The notes under the pieces are model-generated. The model saw only the letters and a list, made by a program, of their open reading frames with translations, searched no databases and was not told the DNA's origin. Made by a program: the position numbers and the translations under genes. From Morinoia aosen (taxonomy: Eukaryota; Arthropoda; Malacostraca; Amphipoda; Talitridae): a stretch of 64,000 nucleotides of DNA. The DNA is taken from contig CM059564.1 in the NCBI GenBank assembly GCA_030386875.1, forward strand, positions 41,126,075 through 41,190,074, in the 5' to 3' direction. Positions 35,031-46,090 of the stretch are shown here, one piece after another; position 1 is the first letter of the stretch, and the number at the start of each line of letters is the position of its first letter.

Positions 35031-37294
35031 AATAGCCAATACAGGACGCCATTCTGTGTCGTAACAGCGGACATTTGAGCTACTGTCAAATTCTGTCGGG
35101 AATATTCCAGAGATGACGGCCTTGTCAGCATTATCTTGTAGCAAATTGGCCTATTTTGCATAGGAAATCGACGACCGCGCGTGCACCAGGCACACGCAGG
35201 AAATTGTTCCGTTCTTGTCGAATGGCTCACTTGAAGTTCTTCTGGGTGCGACAAAGGCGGTGTAGTGGCGCAAGATCTCGTCGAGTACGATGAAAGATCG
35301 CCTAGTGGACGTTCAGTACGTGACACTCGAGTCGAGTCCTACAGCCCTAGCCAAGAATGGAGCCTTGGCACTTCCAAGGTTTTATTTCTCTTCTACAAAG
35401 CTCGTATTGCCCCTCGGTCACACAATATCTGGAGTAGCATTGAAGCGCGCGCGCTCACAGCAACGAACGAGGAGAATAATCTTCCATAACTGTACGAGTC
35501 GAAATTATATTTTGTGGTTTTATCGAGCTCTGTTGTTGTAATATATATATGCGCACAAATTCCTGAAATTATTTAAAACCTGTGAGAAGATTACGAATTT
35601 TTAATTTTTTTTCACGGTGTGTGGCCCCTGTGCCGTACCTAATGCAAAGTAACAAGTGTAAATCAAATCATCAATAGGAATTGTGCTGAGATCACTTGAA
35701 GTGAATAAAATTAATGAAACTTTTTTCACACCAATACTACATCGATCAATTTAATATTTTATGAGCTGTAATTAAACTACGTTTTCACACTGACGTTTTT
35801 CATACCAATACGCGGTCTCGTACAAAACGTTACTGACACATTCAGGGAACCGTATTTTTCTTTAATTCTAATCTATCGCCATAAACACGAGTAGCGCCAA
35901 AACAGTAACTCAGAAACATTCTTCAAAAGTTATGCTTGCAGTCTAGCAATACCCAGGTCAGCCTTCAAAAGAGGATGAAATAATTTTCTGTGGTGGCGTT
36001 AGGTACTTGATACGCGAGTTCAAGTGAGAGTAATTGTTGGGCTTAAAATTACTTTGCGATGAATCATTCAATGATTAATTCTGAAATGAGAAAAATCTAT
36101 GTAATAAATAAATATCATTTGTAAGAGGACGACTTGTAAGCTTTTGTTTCCTTTAGTCGGTAAAAACGCTTGTGTGGTAAGCGATACCCAAAAATAGTAA
36201 AGGCAGTACTAGTAGAATTAATAGCGGTTGTAGTAGAGAGGCTGTCGTGCACCAGAGAACAATTACGAAGAATCTTCACTTTAAATTTCCCATCAAATAG
36301 AAGACCACTATTTGGAATGAGGTAAATTTTATGTTAATATTTCGCAGTGGTTCAGGGATTATCTAGCAAAGTAACTGAAAATGATTGTCTGACTTATAAT
36401 GACGTTGCTGTTACCACGACGCGGGAAATGACGGTTTTATTTCAAAGTTAAAGCTACAGGATAATTGATCCGTTTTGTTGGAGGAATATCATATTTAAGT
36501 GATCTTCATTATTTGAAATTCGTCGTACTCGTGTAAGGATAAATTTTGAATAAATTCATATTAGGATAAGGAAATTGTAACTAAAATCAGAATTTTCAGT
36601 CATTATGTACCCGTCAGGTATCCAGTTTACAGGATGGGAGCAGATGACTCGCGGACAGACTAAGCACAACGGTAGAGGACACAAATTGGAGCCATTTCTA
36701 GTGGGAGAATATACACCTTCTCGTGTTCGGCTAGCCAACAGAACGGCTTTATTTCAAACAAACTTTATGACGTCTTCATTGTGGCATGTCGTTTGGCCAA
36801 TAGTGGTGCCAGATTTGTGGCTAGCAGTGTTGCCAGATGCAATATGAGCGCTGCCAATAGTTCGTTGCCATGACGTCAGCATTGCCACATGGTCGACGAA
36901 GAAAAACTGGCTCTACCCTGCCTTATTTCTTCTACCGTGCCAAGCACACAAACAATCAACAAACTGCGTTCTTCGGGAGATTTTAACACAGCCAGATACG
37001 CGCCACGCACATATTAGTGGCAAAAGTTGACTGGAACAGAGAATTTATTCTATAAATTGGGCAGGGCCCCAGTTTAAATTATCGTTGGGTCTCTTTGATA
37101 TTAGCCGCTAAAATTATACATGCATCGGCGAAAATGTTAGACTAAGAGGCACGGGCATCACAAGCGAGTACTTGCTAGTGTGTCAAGTCATCCTCCACTG
37201 CTCCCAAATGTGCTTTTCATCAAGGGAACCAAAAATAAAACGTAAATTAAATGATGTTCATGTCTGTCCAACATGATTAGAAGTTGCGCATAGG
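35031..37294. other. No gene recognised; contains a CRE-like palindrome
   Basis: Mostly AT-rich. At 36760-36890 two diverged copies of a TATGACGTC(T/A)-CATTG(T/C) block occur about 105 bp apart, the second containing a perfect TGACGTCA (about 36870). GTTGCCAGATG words lie between them. No coding frame. Confidence 0.4.
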
Positions 37295-37795
37295 GAAAAC
37301 GAAACACGCTGAGTCCTATATACGAGTATTACGTGGAAAATAAAACATCCTGTATCCTCTATATTATGCAGAAAATAAAACACGTTGTGTCCTAAATATT
37401 ATTGTGCTGAAACACACACTGCAAAACACGGCGCTGAAAATGAAACGCACAGCGTCCTATACATTACTCGTAAGGTAGAACACGCTGTATCCAATACGTA
37501 GTAAAATTGAACACGCTGCATCCTACACATATCACATGGTAAACGGAACACGGTGTATCCTACACACTACTCGTAAAGTAGAGAACGCTGTATCCAATAC
37601 ATAGTAAAATTGAACACACTCCGTCTTACACGTATCACATGGTGAACGAAACACGGTGTATCCTACACATAACTCGTAAAGTAGAATACGCTGTATCCAA
37701 TAAATATAAAAATTGAACACACTCCGTCCTACACATATCACATGGTGAACGAAACACGCTATATCCTACACACAACTCGTAAAGTAGAAGAGGCA
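37295..37795. repeat. Hierarchical tandem repeat: 34 bp subunit, 102-104 bp trimer
   Basis: The basic word is GAACACGCTGTATCC(T/A)A followed by CACAT or ATAC sequences. Three subunit types (ending ATCACATGGT, CTCGTAAAGTAGA and TAGTAAAATT) are ordered into a trimer, with GCTGTATCCAATA at about 37484, 37588 and 37690. The left part (37295-37480) has diverged single subunits, showing the older layer from which the trimer was amplified. Confidence 0.9.
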
Positions 37796-38759
37796 GCAAG
37801 ACACGCAGGGTACAGTGAGCATCATGTCTGCGGCGCGGTGGGTGAGTTATGTGGGCTGCCTCATTTCTCGCGAGCCCTCAACAGACAGTCTGCAAAAGCT
37901 GCTCACAAGAACAACACCTCCATTTCTCAAGCCGAGCTACAAATCACTTTTTCAATTTCGCGCCAGTCACCACTCCAGATCGATGAACTCGTGTCGACTG
38001 CTATAAAATCACGGCCGTAAGACCGATTCTCTGCGATTCCGGGGATCCTATCCTCAGCCTGCAAAACACATTCATGCGATGCAACAACGCTTTTTTGATT
38101 AACAAATGATCTAAATTATTAAAAACTGGCATATAGGGATGTTGTTCCATGAATTCGTGACTGACTTTAGAATACTTTCATAACGAGGGCTTACTTCATC
38201 ATTCCTGAATTGATTGTTTAAGTTCCTTCGATTATTAATTCTTTGACAATCCACGTGACTCATGTATAAATGTCGTTATGGCCGCACTTGTTCCCTCATT
38301 AAAAGTTGTATATGTGGCAGGTTGAGAGTTCCGAGTTAATGATTGGTTTCGAAAAAGAGGTCTAGGCAAAGAAATCAATGGACCAAACTACTCAATTTAT
38401 TTACAATGAGCAAAAAAAAAAAAAAAAAAAACATGAGTTTCTGACGAAGATTGCTCACTTGAAAGTTCACGCGACATCAAAATTGTCTAGATGACACGGA
38501 GAAACCAATAAAAATCGTAATAATACGCTTTTAAGTGATAAGGAATATTTCATTAAACAGACCTAAATTTAAAACATGCCAGATCAGCACAATTAACGCT
38601 TTACAACGCTGATGGTGACATTGAAATGTATTTCAAGCCTGAACATGTCCATCAAAACCTCCCTCTATTAAAGCCCTCGTATATTGGGTACGTCAAATGA
38701 TGCGAAAGGCTGAAAAAACCTCCATCAAAACGACTGCGCAACTTTAGAGCTCGTTCCAT
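37796..38759. other. No gene recognised; poly(A) run
   Basis: A balanced stretch at 37800-38040 has two overlapping unrecognised frames. AT-rich DNA follows, with a run of about 20 A from 38411. No retrocopy upstream of the run is recognisable. Confidence 0.4.
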
Positions 38760-39010
38760 ATGTAATAATTACCCTGAATAAGCCGTGAGGAGCGAGCGAG
38801 TTTGCGATTCGCTTGGTCTTCACATGAGACACATTTTGGTCAGCCAACCAACAGTCCCATGCATAAACTCGCGAGCGCATGGAGGAGCGGCACATCTGCA
38901 TTTAATGGTTCAATTTAATGCTTGTCAACCTAGTCTGGCGGCCGTATCTGATTGAGACGCTTTAGAAATTTGCGGACCATAATAAATACATTACGTCGTG
39001 CTCTTTAAAG
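38760..39010. promoter_or_regulatory. Candidate regulatory island
   Basis: CCCATGCATAAACTCGCGAG, CATTTAATGGTTCAATTTAA (about 38899), GCGGCCGTATCTGATTG and GGACCATAATAAATACA lie within 250 bp. They combine homeodomain-type TTAAT/TTTAT cores with CG-rich words. No open frame. Regulatory role is inferred. Confidence 0.28.
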
Positions 39011-40045
39011 AAATTATTTCTGTCGGGTTGAGGAGAGTATCGTAGCTAAATTATTTGTCTCCGGCTAGCTGTTCAGAGAATGGAAATAAACGTAAATGCG
39101 TCCTTATTTGCAGCCTTGTTTTAAGGTGTGCCTGACTTGCTCTATAAATTACACTTTGAATATACTGAGCAGGCAGCGTGAGAGTGTATTCCAATTGAAG
39201 TGCCTATTTAGAGCAGCAAAGAGCCCGATGGACGGATCAAATACTATGTTAGTTTTATCTAATGGAATTTGTTATTTTAAGATCTGTCGGCAGTTATTAG
39301 GCTCTCTATTATTGTAATTCACGCTCCCTCAAGATATATTCACAATAATATTTTCTTAGATTGACATCCCATCATGAAGTAATGCTTCTAAATATTTAAC
39401 ACATTCATATACGTGAAAAATCAGCACGACTTGCAGAATAGGGCTAACACGGTATGAAGAATGGTTAATTATTAAAGCAGCAATTAAATATGTGCTGACG
39501 GTACATCAAAATAATAGTCATTATTTAGCACTTTAAAAGAGCTAGCACCTTCAACCATCTCTATAGGAAGGCGCGACTCGATTCTGATGCGCGGTAATTC
39601 GGATTTTCCTACTTTTTTCAGCGGAATTCAGAGAGCCATGTGCACCTAATCTCCAAAATGTTTAGTCGTATCTTGTGAATAAATTTAAATGTAATTCAAG
39701 TTAAAAACTGGTAGACTCTCCTGGTACAATAATACGACGCTTGTGATGACTTTCGATCGCTTGTGTTTACTTTTTCTTCTGTTTTTGTTTTGCTGGAACT
39801 CTCAGTACCTCTTTATTTTCGCACTCTAGTAGACAAAGAGATAATTATTCCCTAATTTAGCACAATATAGAGCACCCTAACATAATTGCTGCCGGGTAAC
39901 GAGTAAATTATATTTTAGCAAACTTTGGGATTTTACCCAATAAGTAAAAGAAAATCGAGTTATAAGAAGTGCTTCATCTTCAGCATAGTACGAGGTACAA
40001 GAGGCGTCCTGTTCAGAAGAGTACTTCACATCAGCAAGCAAAGTG
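39011..40045. other. No gene recognised, AT-rich
   Basis: Nothing recognised. The frame at 39096-39317 is unremarkable. Confidence 0.4.
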
Positions 40046-40210
40046 CAAGTACAGTACAATTGCGTATGGTACAATTACTTACAGTACAAATGTAAACAGT
40101 ACAATTTATTACAGTATAATTGCTCTCACTAAAATTACTTTCTGTACAATTGCTAACAGTACAATTGCTTACAGTACAATTGCTCACGGTACAATTCCTT
40201 ACAGTACAAG
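40046..40210. repeat. 15 bp tandem repeat
   Basis: About 11 units of GTACAATTGCT(T/A)ACA, several diverged. The 15 bp period yields five-residue peptide repeats on both strands (for example TVSNC on the minus strand), which accounts for part of a 156-codon minus frame at 40026-40496. The rest of that frame is unrecognised. Confidence 0.9.
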
Positions 40211-41039
40211 TGTTTTTGTAATTTCCTTTGCACTGGAAGTTCAAAGTTTGTCTACCATATCTCCCAGTTCGCCTGGTGTAGGTGCCGCCAATTTTGGCCA
40301 TCCTTTCCCCCAATTCTTTCCGAGTTGGCTGTTCCGCTGCTGTCGCCGACCCGACAGAGCCACCCGAGAAGTTGTTTTCTAGCAGCACCCGCGTGTAATT
40401 TGTGTCTGGCGGCGTTTTACTCCTTTCCGCTCCTAAATTATGAACTGCTGATGAATTGCTGCGAGCTTCATACGTTGCCTGCAGACCTACACTCACTCCT
40501 TAGTCGCATTGTTTCTGACCCGGAAGGAATTCCTTTGTCTTCGTTATGATTGCAGTTGGTGAAGGAGCTTATTAACGCTAATTGTTAACTTCTGAGAAAG
40601 ACTTTTTCCTATCTTGAGTGGCTTTGAAGTCGAATATGAACATTTGATAACAATGTAAGAGCCTCTGAAATAACAAATTTTTTATGGGTATATCCTACAT
40701 TTAATTTACGAGTTATCAAACCTTCCCAACATCACGAATCCCAATTTATCTGTTTTTTATTTCATATTTCAGGCGTCAATAGATGCTTCATTTTCCATGG
40801 CTATTGTCAAGCTAATTTTCATAAGCGGACGAGATGCATAAAGCAACTAAAGTTTAGCAATTGTAATTCTATCCAGTTTCGTCTCTTATAGAGTGACAAA
40901 TTCTGGATCATTTGCAGTGGGGGAATTCTGAAATGAGCAAACAAAAAATTAATAAGAAGAACGTCGCATATGATACACCACTTTACGGATTCATATTCAC
41001 CTACAACTTAAAAGCTCAACTTAAAAGTGGTGGGAAAGA
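40211..41039. other. No gene recognised
   Basis: A balanced stretch (40240-40540), then AT-rich sequence. No supported gene. Confidence 0.4.
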
Positions 41040-41690
41040 AGGAGGGCCTCACAGAGAGAGAGAGGGCCTCACAGAGGGAGAAAGAGCCTCACAGAGGGAG
41101 AGAGGGCCTCACAGAGGGAGAGAGGGCCTCACAGGGGGAGAAAGAGCCTCACAGAGGGAGTGAGGGCCTCACAGAGGAAGAGAGGGCCTCACAGAGAGAG
41201 AGAGGGCCTCACAGAGGGAGTGAGGGCCTCACAGAGGGAGAGAGGGCCTCACAGAGGGAGAGAGGGCCTCACAGAGGGAGAGAGGGCCTCACAGAAAAAG
41301 AGAGGGCCTCACAGAGGGAGAGAGGGCCTCACAGAGGGAGAGAGGGCCTCACAGAGAGAGAGAGGGCCTCACAGAGGGAGAGAGGGCTTCACAGAGGGAG
41401 AGAGGGCCTCACAGAGAGAGAGAGAGGGCCTCACAGAGGGAGTGAGGGCCTCACAGAGGGAAAGAGGGCCTCACAGAGGGAGTGAGGGCCTCACAGAGGG
41501 AGAAAGGGCCTCACAGAGGGAGAGAGGGCCTCAGAGAGGGAGAGAAGGCCTAACAGAGGGAGAGAGAGCATCACAGAGGGAGAAAGGGCCTCACAGAGTG
41601 AGAGAGAGGGCCTCACAGAGGGAGAGAGAGCGCCTCACAGAGGGAGAGAGAGCCTCACAGAGGGAGAGAGAGCATCACAGAGGGAGAGGA
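41040..41690. repeat. 20 bp purine-rich minisatellite, about 32 units
   Basis: The unit is GGCCTCACAGAGGGAGAGAG with small variants (GAAAGA, GAGTGA, two units lengthened by GA). Long plus-strand frames (152 and 193 codons) follow from the lack of stop words; 20 bp rotates through all three frames to give a 20-residue peptide repeat of the ASQRERGPHRGREGLTEGER type. No gene evidence outside the array. Confidence 0.97.
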
Positions 41691-41699
41691 AAGACTTCC

Positions 41700-41880
41700 C
41701 AGAAGGAGGGCGTGTGTTTGTGTATATGCGTGTGTATGTAAGCGTGAGCATAGGCCTGTGTGTGTATGCGCGTGTGTTATCACCACAACACAATCCTGTA
41801 TGCCCACACACACGTGTACTTGGATGTGCCTGTGTGTTATCACCACAACACAACCCTGTACACACACACACACACGTGAT
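41700..41880. repeat. GT/CA-rich region with 60 bp duplication
   Basis: TGTGTGTTATCACCACAACA occurs at about 41771 and 41831 and is embedded in TG- and CA-rich DNA. TGTGTT and AACACA in each copy are complementary and could pair. Confidence 0.85.
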
Positions 41881-42064
41881 GCATCACACGCCGCAGCGCC
41901 AGAGCGCAACAACGACCGCCGCCCACGTGAGGCTGCGTGAGGGCCCCCAGTAGCGGGCTGACCTCCCTGCGCGGCCGGGATAATTGAATGATCCTCCGCC
42001 TCATCAAAATAATACCCGGTGCCCTGCTGCATGGCAACGGTGTCCTGGCACGCAGCCCCATCTT

Positions 42065-42400
42065 CTTCCCTCATCTTCATCGTCGTCGTCGTCGTCGTTG
42101 TCATTGTCATCGTCATTGTCATTGTCATTGTCATTGTCATTGTCATTTTCTGCTGCCGATGTTTCTTCTTCCCTCATCGTCACCGTCATCGTCATTGTCA
42201 TTGTCATTGTCATTATCTGCTGCCGATGTTTCTTCTTCCCTCATCGTCACCGTCATCGCCATTGTCATTGTCATTGTAATCATAATTGTCATCGTCATTG
42301 TCATTGTCATAGTAATTCTCATCTTAATCATCATTGTCATCGTCATTATCATTGTTATCGTCACTGTCATTGTCATCATCATTGTAAGAATCTGCAGCCG
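42065..42400. repeat. CATTGT/CGTCAT simple repeat with 69 bp duplication
   Basis: Stretches of CATTGT hexamers and CGTCAT variants are interrupted by a CTGCTGCCGATGTTTCTTCT block at about 42149 and 42218, with a partial third at about 42392. Open frames on both strands (Thr/Met or Asn/Asp runs, Ser/Cys/His runs) are consequences of the simple sequence. Confidence 0.95.
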
Positions 42401-42999
42401 ATGCTGTATGTGGCGGCAATGAGCAGTTGCGACGTTGTGCAATGAGGGCACATGCTGTGTAATGACTTCTGCAGCTACTTTTTAAATTAAAGTTGTTACC
42501 TTTCATTGTCAACCATGTTAACGATGAAGCTTAACTGTTAGTGTTAACCATCAGGTTAGTGATGAAGGTTATTTTATTAATTCTAACGTCATAGGATCCG
42601 ACGCGGTGGTTATTAATTGGTGATGAAAGACGTTACCTCAATGAACATAGTTATGGAAAAATGGTAGTAAAACCGCACGTGGTATTTTATAATGAGCGTC
42701 AGTATGTAATAAAAATGTTCTGCTATTGAGAGTAAATCCCCTTAAAATTAAACAATTTATTGACAACCGATGAGGGCAGGCGGGCGAAACGAGTCAGGAG
42801 TGATGAAATATTACTCGCACCCTCTGTTCTGTAGAATATAAACATGGAAATACACCGCATATTCCAAAGGCATTACTTGGGGTATCCTTAAAATTTTAGA
42901 TTTATCTATTTTTGGTCAATGTGGCTCATACAGTGATATGTAAGTTTTAACAGCCAGCGTAATCGTACTATGATGTCGGGCCAAATGCCAGCCCTGCTC
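42401..42999. other. No gene recognised, AT-rich
   Basis: GTTAACCAT(C/G)-type words recur at 42510-42550. Nothing else recognised. Confidence 0.4.
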
Positions 43000-43091
43000 T
43001 TACATTTCCAGTAACAAATTACAAGTGAGTTGCATCGGAACACCTGTTACATTTCCAGTAACAAATTAAGTTACATCGGAACTCCTCTGTG
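43000..43091. repeat. 47 bp tandem duplication
   Basis: TTACATTTCCAGTAACAAAT starts at 43000 and 43047, each followed by TGCATCGGAAC or TACATCGGAAC. A further GTCGGGCCAAATGC word occurs at about 42975 and 43142, suggesting an older, larger duplication. Confidence 0.85.
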
Positions 43092-43304
43092 ATAAAACTC
43101 TTGATTTTTCGAATGTCCACTGGAGCCTGGCATGATGCGCGACGTCGGGCCAAATGCAAGCACTGTTGTTGACTCGCAGCAGCCACAGAAGGGCGTTTAT
43201 AAGAGCTGATCCATCTCTGATGAAGCAGCCTTCTCGGACCGTTCTGCCTGCTCAGATCCGGTCTGGCGGAACACAGCGAGCCAATCAAGAGGAGGATCCG
43301 TCTC

Positions 43305-43370
43305 CATTGGCGCTATCACGGCTATCTGTAACCATTCTTGGCTATTCCAGCGAATCTTCTGTAGGAATTC
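43305..43370. repeat. 66 bp duplicated segment, copy 1
   Basis: CATTGGCGCTATCACGGCTA ... GTAGGAATTC matches 45981-46046 at 64 of 66 positions in the same orientation. The same reading frame is open in both (ALSRLxVTILGYSSESSV). No terminal repeat or target-site duplication is evident at the borders. Confidence 0.9.
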
Positions 43371-44278
43371 TCAGCCATTGTAGTTCCATTACACGGCATC
43401 CCGGCCGCTTATTATGCATTGGTCACGATATCCTCAGCTGATATGGGCCGGTGGTGCAGAAACCGCCGCAGCTGCAGCCGCAGCTCAAGTGCGTCTCTTT
43501 TTCCGGCCAACTCTGGTTGCCTGATTGTCTGACAAATTGCGGTAGAGCGCAATACAAACTAGAATATGGCTTGTGATCCTTTGCAAGTATTCCACAGGAA
43601 GATGAGGCCTCCAGAGTGCAGATTCTTCTTGAGTCAAAAGACTTCTAATATGGTACAGGGGCCAGATATTTTTCCGCTGGTAATTACACAATCTTCCGAA
43701 TTCTGCTTGATTTATAAATAATTAGCTACTTATTGTTTCGGTCATTTCGCTACGTTTAACATTCCTGCGTTCAAAAAAATTATTTTTCTGTGCAATGGCG
43801 ACAAAATAATAAATTCATACAAACGCGTGAGAAATCTCTACTCCTAGACGTTGTGGCCATTGTCAAATACAAACGTTTTAATTTTCATGAAAAATAATAA
43901 ATCATAATGTTCCTATAGTAAATCTATTTTAAGTTAAACAAATTTAGTTCATGACAAAACAGATTTAACACAACTGGCTGGTAAACGAAAATAACAAGGC
44001 AGTGGAAGGAAGCCAGCGCAGCTGGACCAACGTAAACCAACATGGAGATGTTTTGTATGAGAAATTATGACTCCCTCCCAGCAAGCTATGTTGCAGAGCG
44101 CATACCAGCGAGCTGATCAGATGCAGGGTGTGGGCAGGGCTGTCTCATTGCTCCTCGTAATATCCTGCCTTCAATTCCGTGTTGCCTGGCTAAGTGTCCG
44201 CTAAAAAGGCGGTCTCGCACTGCCAGACTCATGAGGTCCTTGCATCGCGTTTCGGGCATCCCAGTCTCTTCAAAGTAA
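43371..44278. other. No gene recognised
   Basis: AT-rich with a balanced patch at about 43990-44220. The minus-strand frame at 43485-43691 is unrecognised. Confidence 0.4.
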
Positions 44279-44483
44279 TTACTTTCGTCGTTGTAATTTT
44301 CTCACTATTCAACTGAAAGTAGAGTCGATTTAAGAGATTAATTTTGAAATTAATGAACATTAAGCCTTCATTTAGTTTCAATGAAGTACTTATGAAAATT
44401 GAGTTTGTGACTGCAGGTCGGTCAGCAGCATTATGAAATTCCCTCAGCGACCACCGGTGATCACGTCGCACTCAAAGCATTAA
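44279..44483 (+). mobile_element. piggyBac-like MITE, copy B
   Basis: It aligns with 48949-49177 along its length: a TTAC-CTTTCGTCG left end (44279), ATTCAACTG, TTTGAAATTAATGAACATTA, CATTTAGTTT, TTATGAAA(A/G)TTGA(G/A)TTTGTG, GGTCAGCAGC, GACCACCGGTG and a GTCGCACTCAAAGCA right end directly followed by TTAA (44480-44483). The intact right TTAA and near-TTAA left flank fit piggyBac-type insertion. No open frame. Confidence 0.75.
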
Positions 44484-44759
44484 TGGAGAAAACTTTATTG
44501 TTTCTGAATATTTTGACTTCCTGCCACCGAAGAGTGCACAGAAATGTCATTATCGTTATCCATTGGAAAAAAATTGTTCAATGTGTTCCCATGGTTTCAA
44601 TATAAGCCATTCGAACCTTTACAAAGCTGTTGCCATGTGAACTCTTTTCAGCTCTGGCTAAAATCTTCAATAATTTTTTGCATGAATAAGATATTGACTT
44701 ATTAAATGATCAAATTTTACGTAAAAAACACTAAAATTGGGACTTTTGACGAGCGAGAA
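44484..44759. other. No gene recognised, AT-rich
   Basis: Spacer with no recognisable content. Confidence 0.45.
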
Positions 44760-45110
44760 GACCCCAACAAAATTTTGTGAGAGCTGCGCAAGAACGCGTT
44801 GCGTTCGCGGCCTCCTCGCCAGGCATACAACCGCCCCGAAATACGAATGAGATCCGCGCTAACGATGGCAGCTTCCTATCATTGAAGGCGCCCTAAAATA
44901 CCCAGCTCCATTTGCCGATCCCAAACCGAAACACAAGTCCGGCCCAATAAACTGCCAACCATTCATTGATATTGGTAACCGATAGCATCACTGGCGGCGA
45001 CAATTTTGGGGGATAATTTCTGCAGGAATCTGGGTGAAGAGAGAGAGCGTAGCTGAGGAACTGCCGACACTGGCTCCCTTCACACTCTTTAATTGAGGCC
45101 CAAAGTAGGA
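44760..45110. promoter_or_regulatory. GC-rich candidate regulatory island
   Basis: CG-rich words (GCGTTGCGTTCGCGGCC, CCGCCCCGAAATACG), CCAACCATTCATTGATATTG, GGTAACCGATAGCATCAC and CACTGGCGGCGAC in a compact island between AT-rich flanks, without an open frame. Regulatory function is inferred from composition. Confidence 0.25.
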
Positions 45111-45765
45111 ATTGGCGGTGGAACTTGGTGATCAGCTAACTCTACTGGTGCATCACAAATGACAGGATGTTCGTGTTTGTTCGGGTGGAAATGTTCTCAA
45201 AAAACGCCGCACAGATTTTGGGTTGTGCTTTTCTCTCGTGTATTGAACGGAAGAATCAAGACAGTTGATCTTCTAGTAAATTTTGCCGATTGTCCTGAAC
45301 AACTCATTCTATTTGAGGGAAAAGCGGAGATGTGAATGATAAATAAAAGGGGAATTATGGAAACCTGCATGTGAGGCATTTAACATCACCTCGTTTCTAA
45401 CGCTGAGTAATTTAGAATTTCCAAATTCACTCAAGTCTCAACCTGCTTACGATGTGTTTACAATGTTTACTTGTGTATTGTACTTACAATATCATCTTCC
45501 GGTGCCACTCACTTTAAGTTACAAATAGCGGTCTCCAGTGTACTTAAAGCACCAACCTCTACGGAAATCAATGATCTGTAGACAATCTACTTTGTAATTT
45601 GGACGACATCATTTTTAATTATAAAATTAATTTTTTACTTATAAAAGAAGACTCTTTTAAGTTATCAAAATCATAAGGCGTATTAGTTGGTTACGCAAGT
45701 TTGAATCATTCGAGTACAAGTCTTCGCAATTTCAGTGAGAAAAAAAAATTGTCACGAAACCGGCG
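45111..45765. other. No gene recognised, AT-rich
   Basis: Only a short unrecognised minus-strand frame (45197-45379). Confidence 0.4.
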
Positions 45766-45797
45766 TATAAAAGTGGGTCATCAGAGCACAAAATCAG
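45766..45797 (+). promoter_or_regulatory. Best core-promoter candidate: TATA box with initiator
   Basis: TATAAAAG at 45766-45773 is followed by TCAG at 45794-45797. With the initiator A (45796) as +1 the TATA box begins at -30, the canonical spacing. A downstream ATG at 45901 opens a 53-codon plus frame ending near 46062, which runs through the 66 bp duplicated segment; it is too short and unrecognised to call. No DPE-like word is seen at +28. Confidence 0.4.
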
Positions 45798-45831
45798 CCA
45801 AGGTATAACACTTCGTACGTGTTTTGTACGG

Positions 45832-46090
45832 TAACAGAACTCGGGTACTGTAACCCGAGTACTGTTATCTGAAAATTGGCAGCTCCGCCACCCAGCAAAC
45901 TATGAGTTATATGAGACAAACTTTGAAGGTACATAGCAGAGGAAATTACTACAACAGTACTCGGGTTCTGTTACCGACCCCATTGGCGCTATCACGGCTA
46001 TGTGTAACCATTCTTGGCTATTCCAGCGAATCTTCTGTACGAATTCAACACTACCCGAGGTGAACTCGAGTACTGTTGCCGCTCGAGTAA
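45832..46090. repeat. Cluster of inverted repeats around GAGTACTGT
   Basis: CTCGGGT-ACTGTA-ACCCGAG is a perfect 7 bp stem with a 6 nt loop at 45840-45859. AACCCGAGTACTGT (45852-45865) is perfectly complementary to ACAGTACTCGGGTT (45954-45967). A further CGAGTACTGTT (about 46068) and CTCGAGTAACAGTAC (about 46082) extend the set. A transcript from the promoter just upstream could fold extensively here. Confidence 0.85.
45981..46046. repeat. 66 bp duplicated segment, copy 2
   Basis: It differs from 43305-43370 at two positions only. It sits between inverted-repeat arms of the GAGTACTGT cluster, whereas copy 1 lies in unrelated sequence. Confidence 0.9.

Noticed and set aside
34721-35326. Minus-strand frame of 201 codons
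   Set aside because: Its 3' half is Leu/Cys/Ala sequence generated by the CAG-rich repeat; the unique 5' half is unrecognised and has no supporting context.
38411-38431. Poly(A) run suggesting a processed pseudogene or SINE
   Set aside because: No recognisable retrocopy or SINE body is seen upstream and no flanking direct repeats were found by eye.
40026-40496. Minus-strand frame of 156 codons
   Set aside because: About 55 codons come from the 15 bp repeat (TVSNC units); the rest shows no known family.
41027-41741. Plus-strand frames of 152 and 193 codons with ERGPHRGREGLTEGERASQR-type repeats
   Set aside because: The 20 bp array rotates through all three frames; the peptide is a consequence of purine-rich DNA and nothing outside the array supports a gene.
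42004-42451. Frames rich in Asn/Asp or Thr/Met on the minus strand
   Set aside because: They are direct translations of CATTGT/CGTCAT simple repeats.
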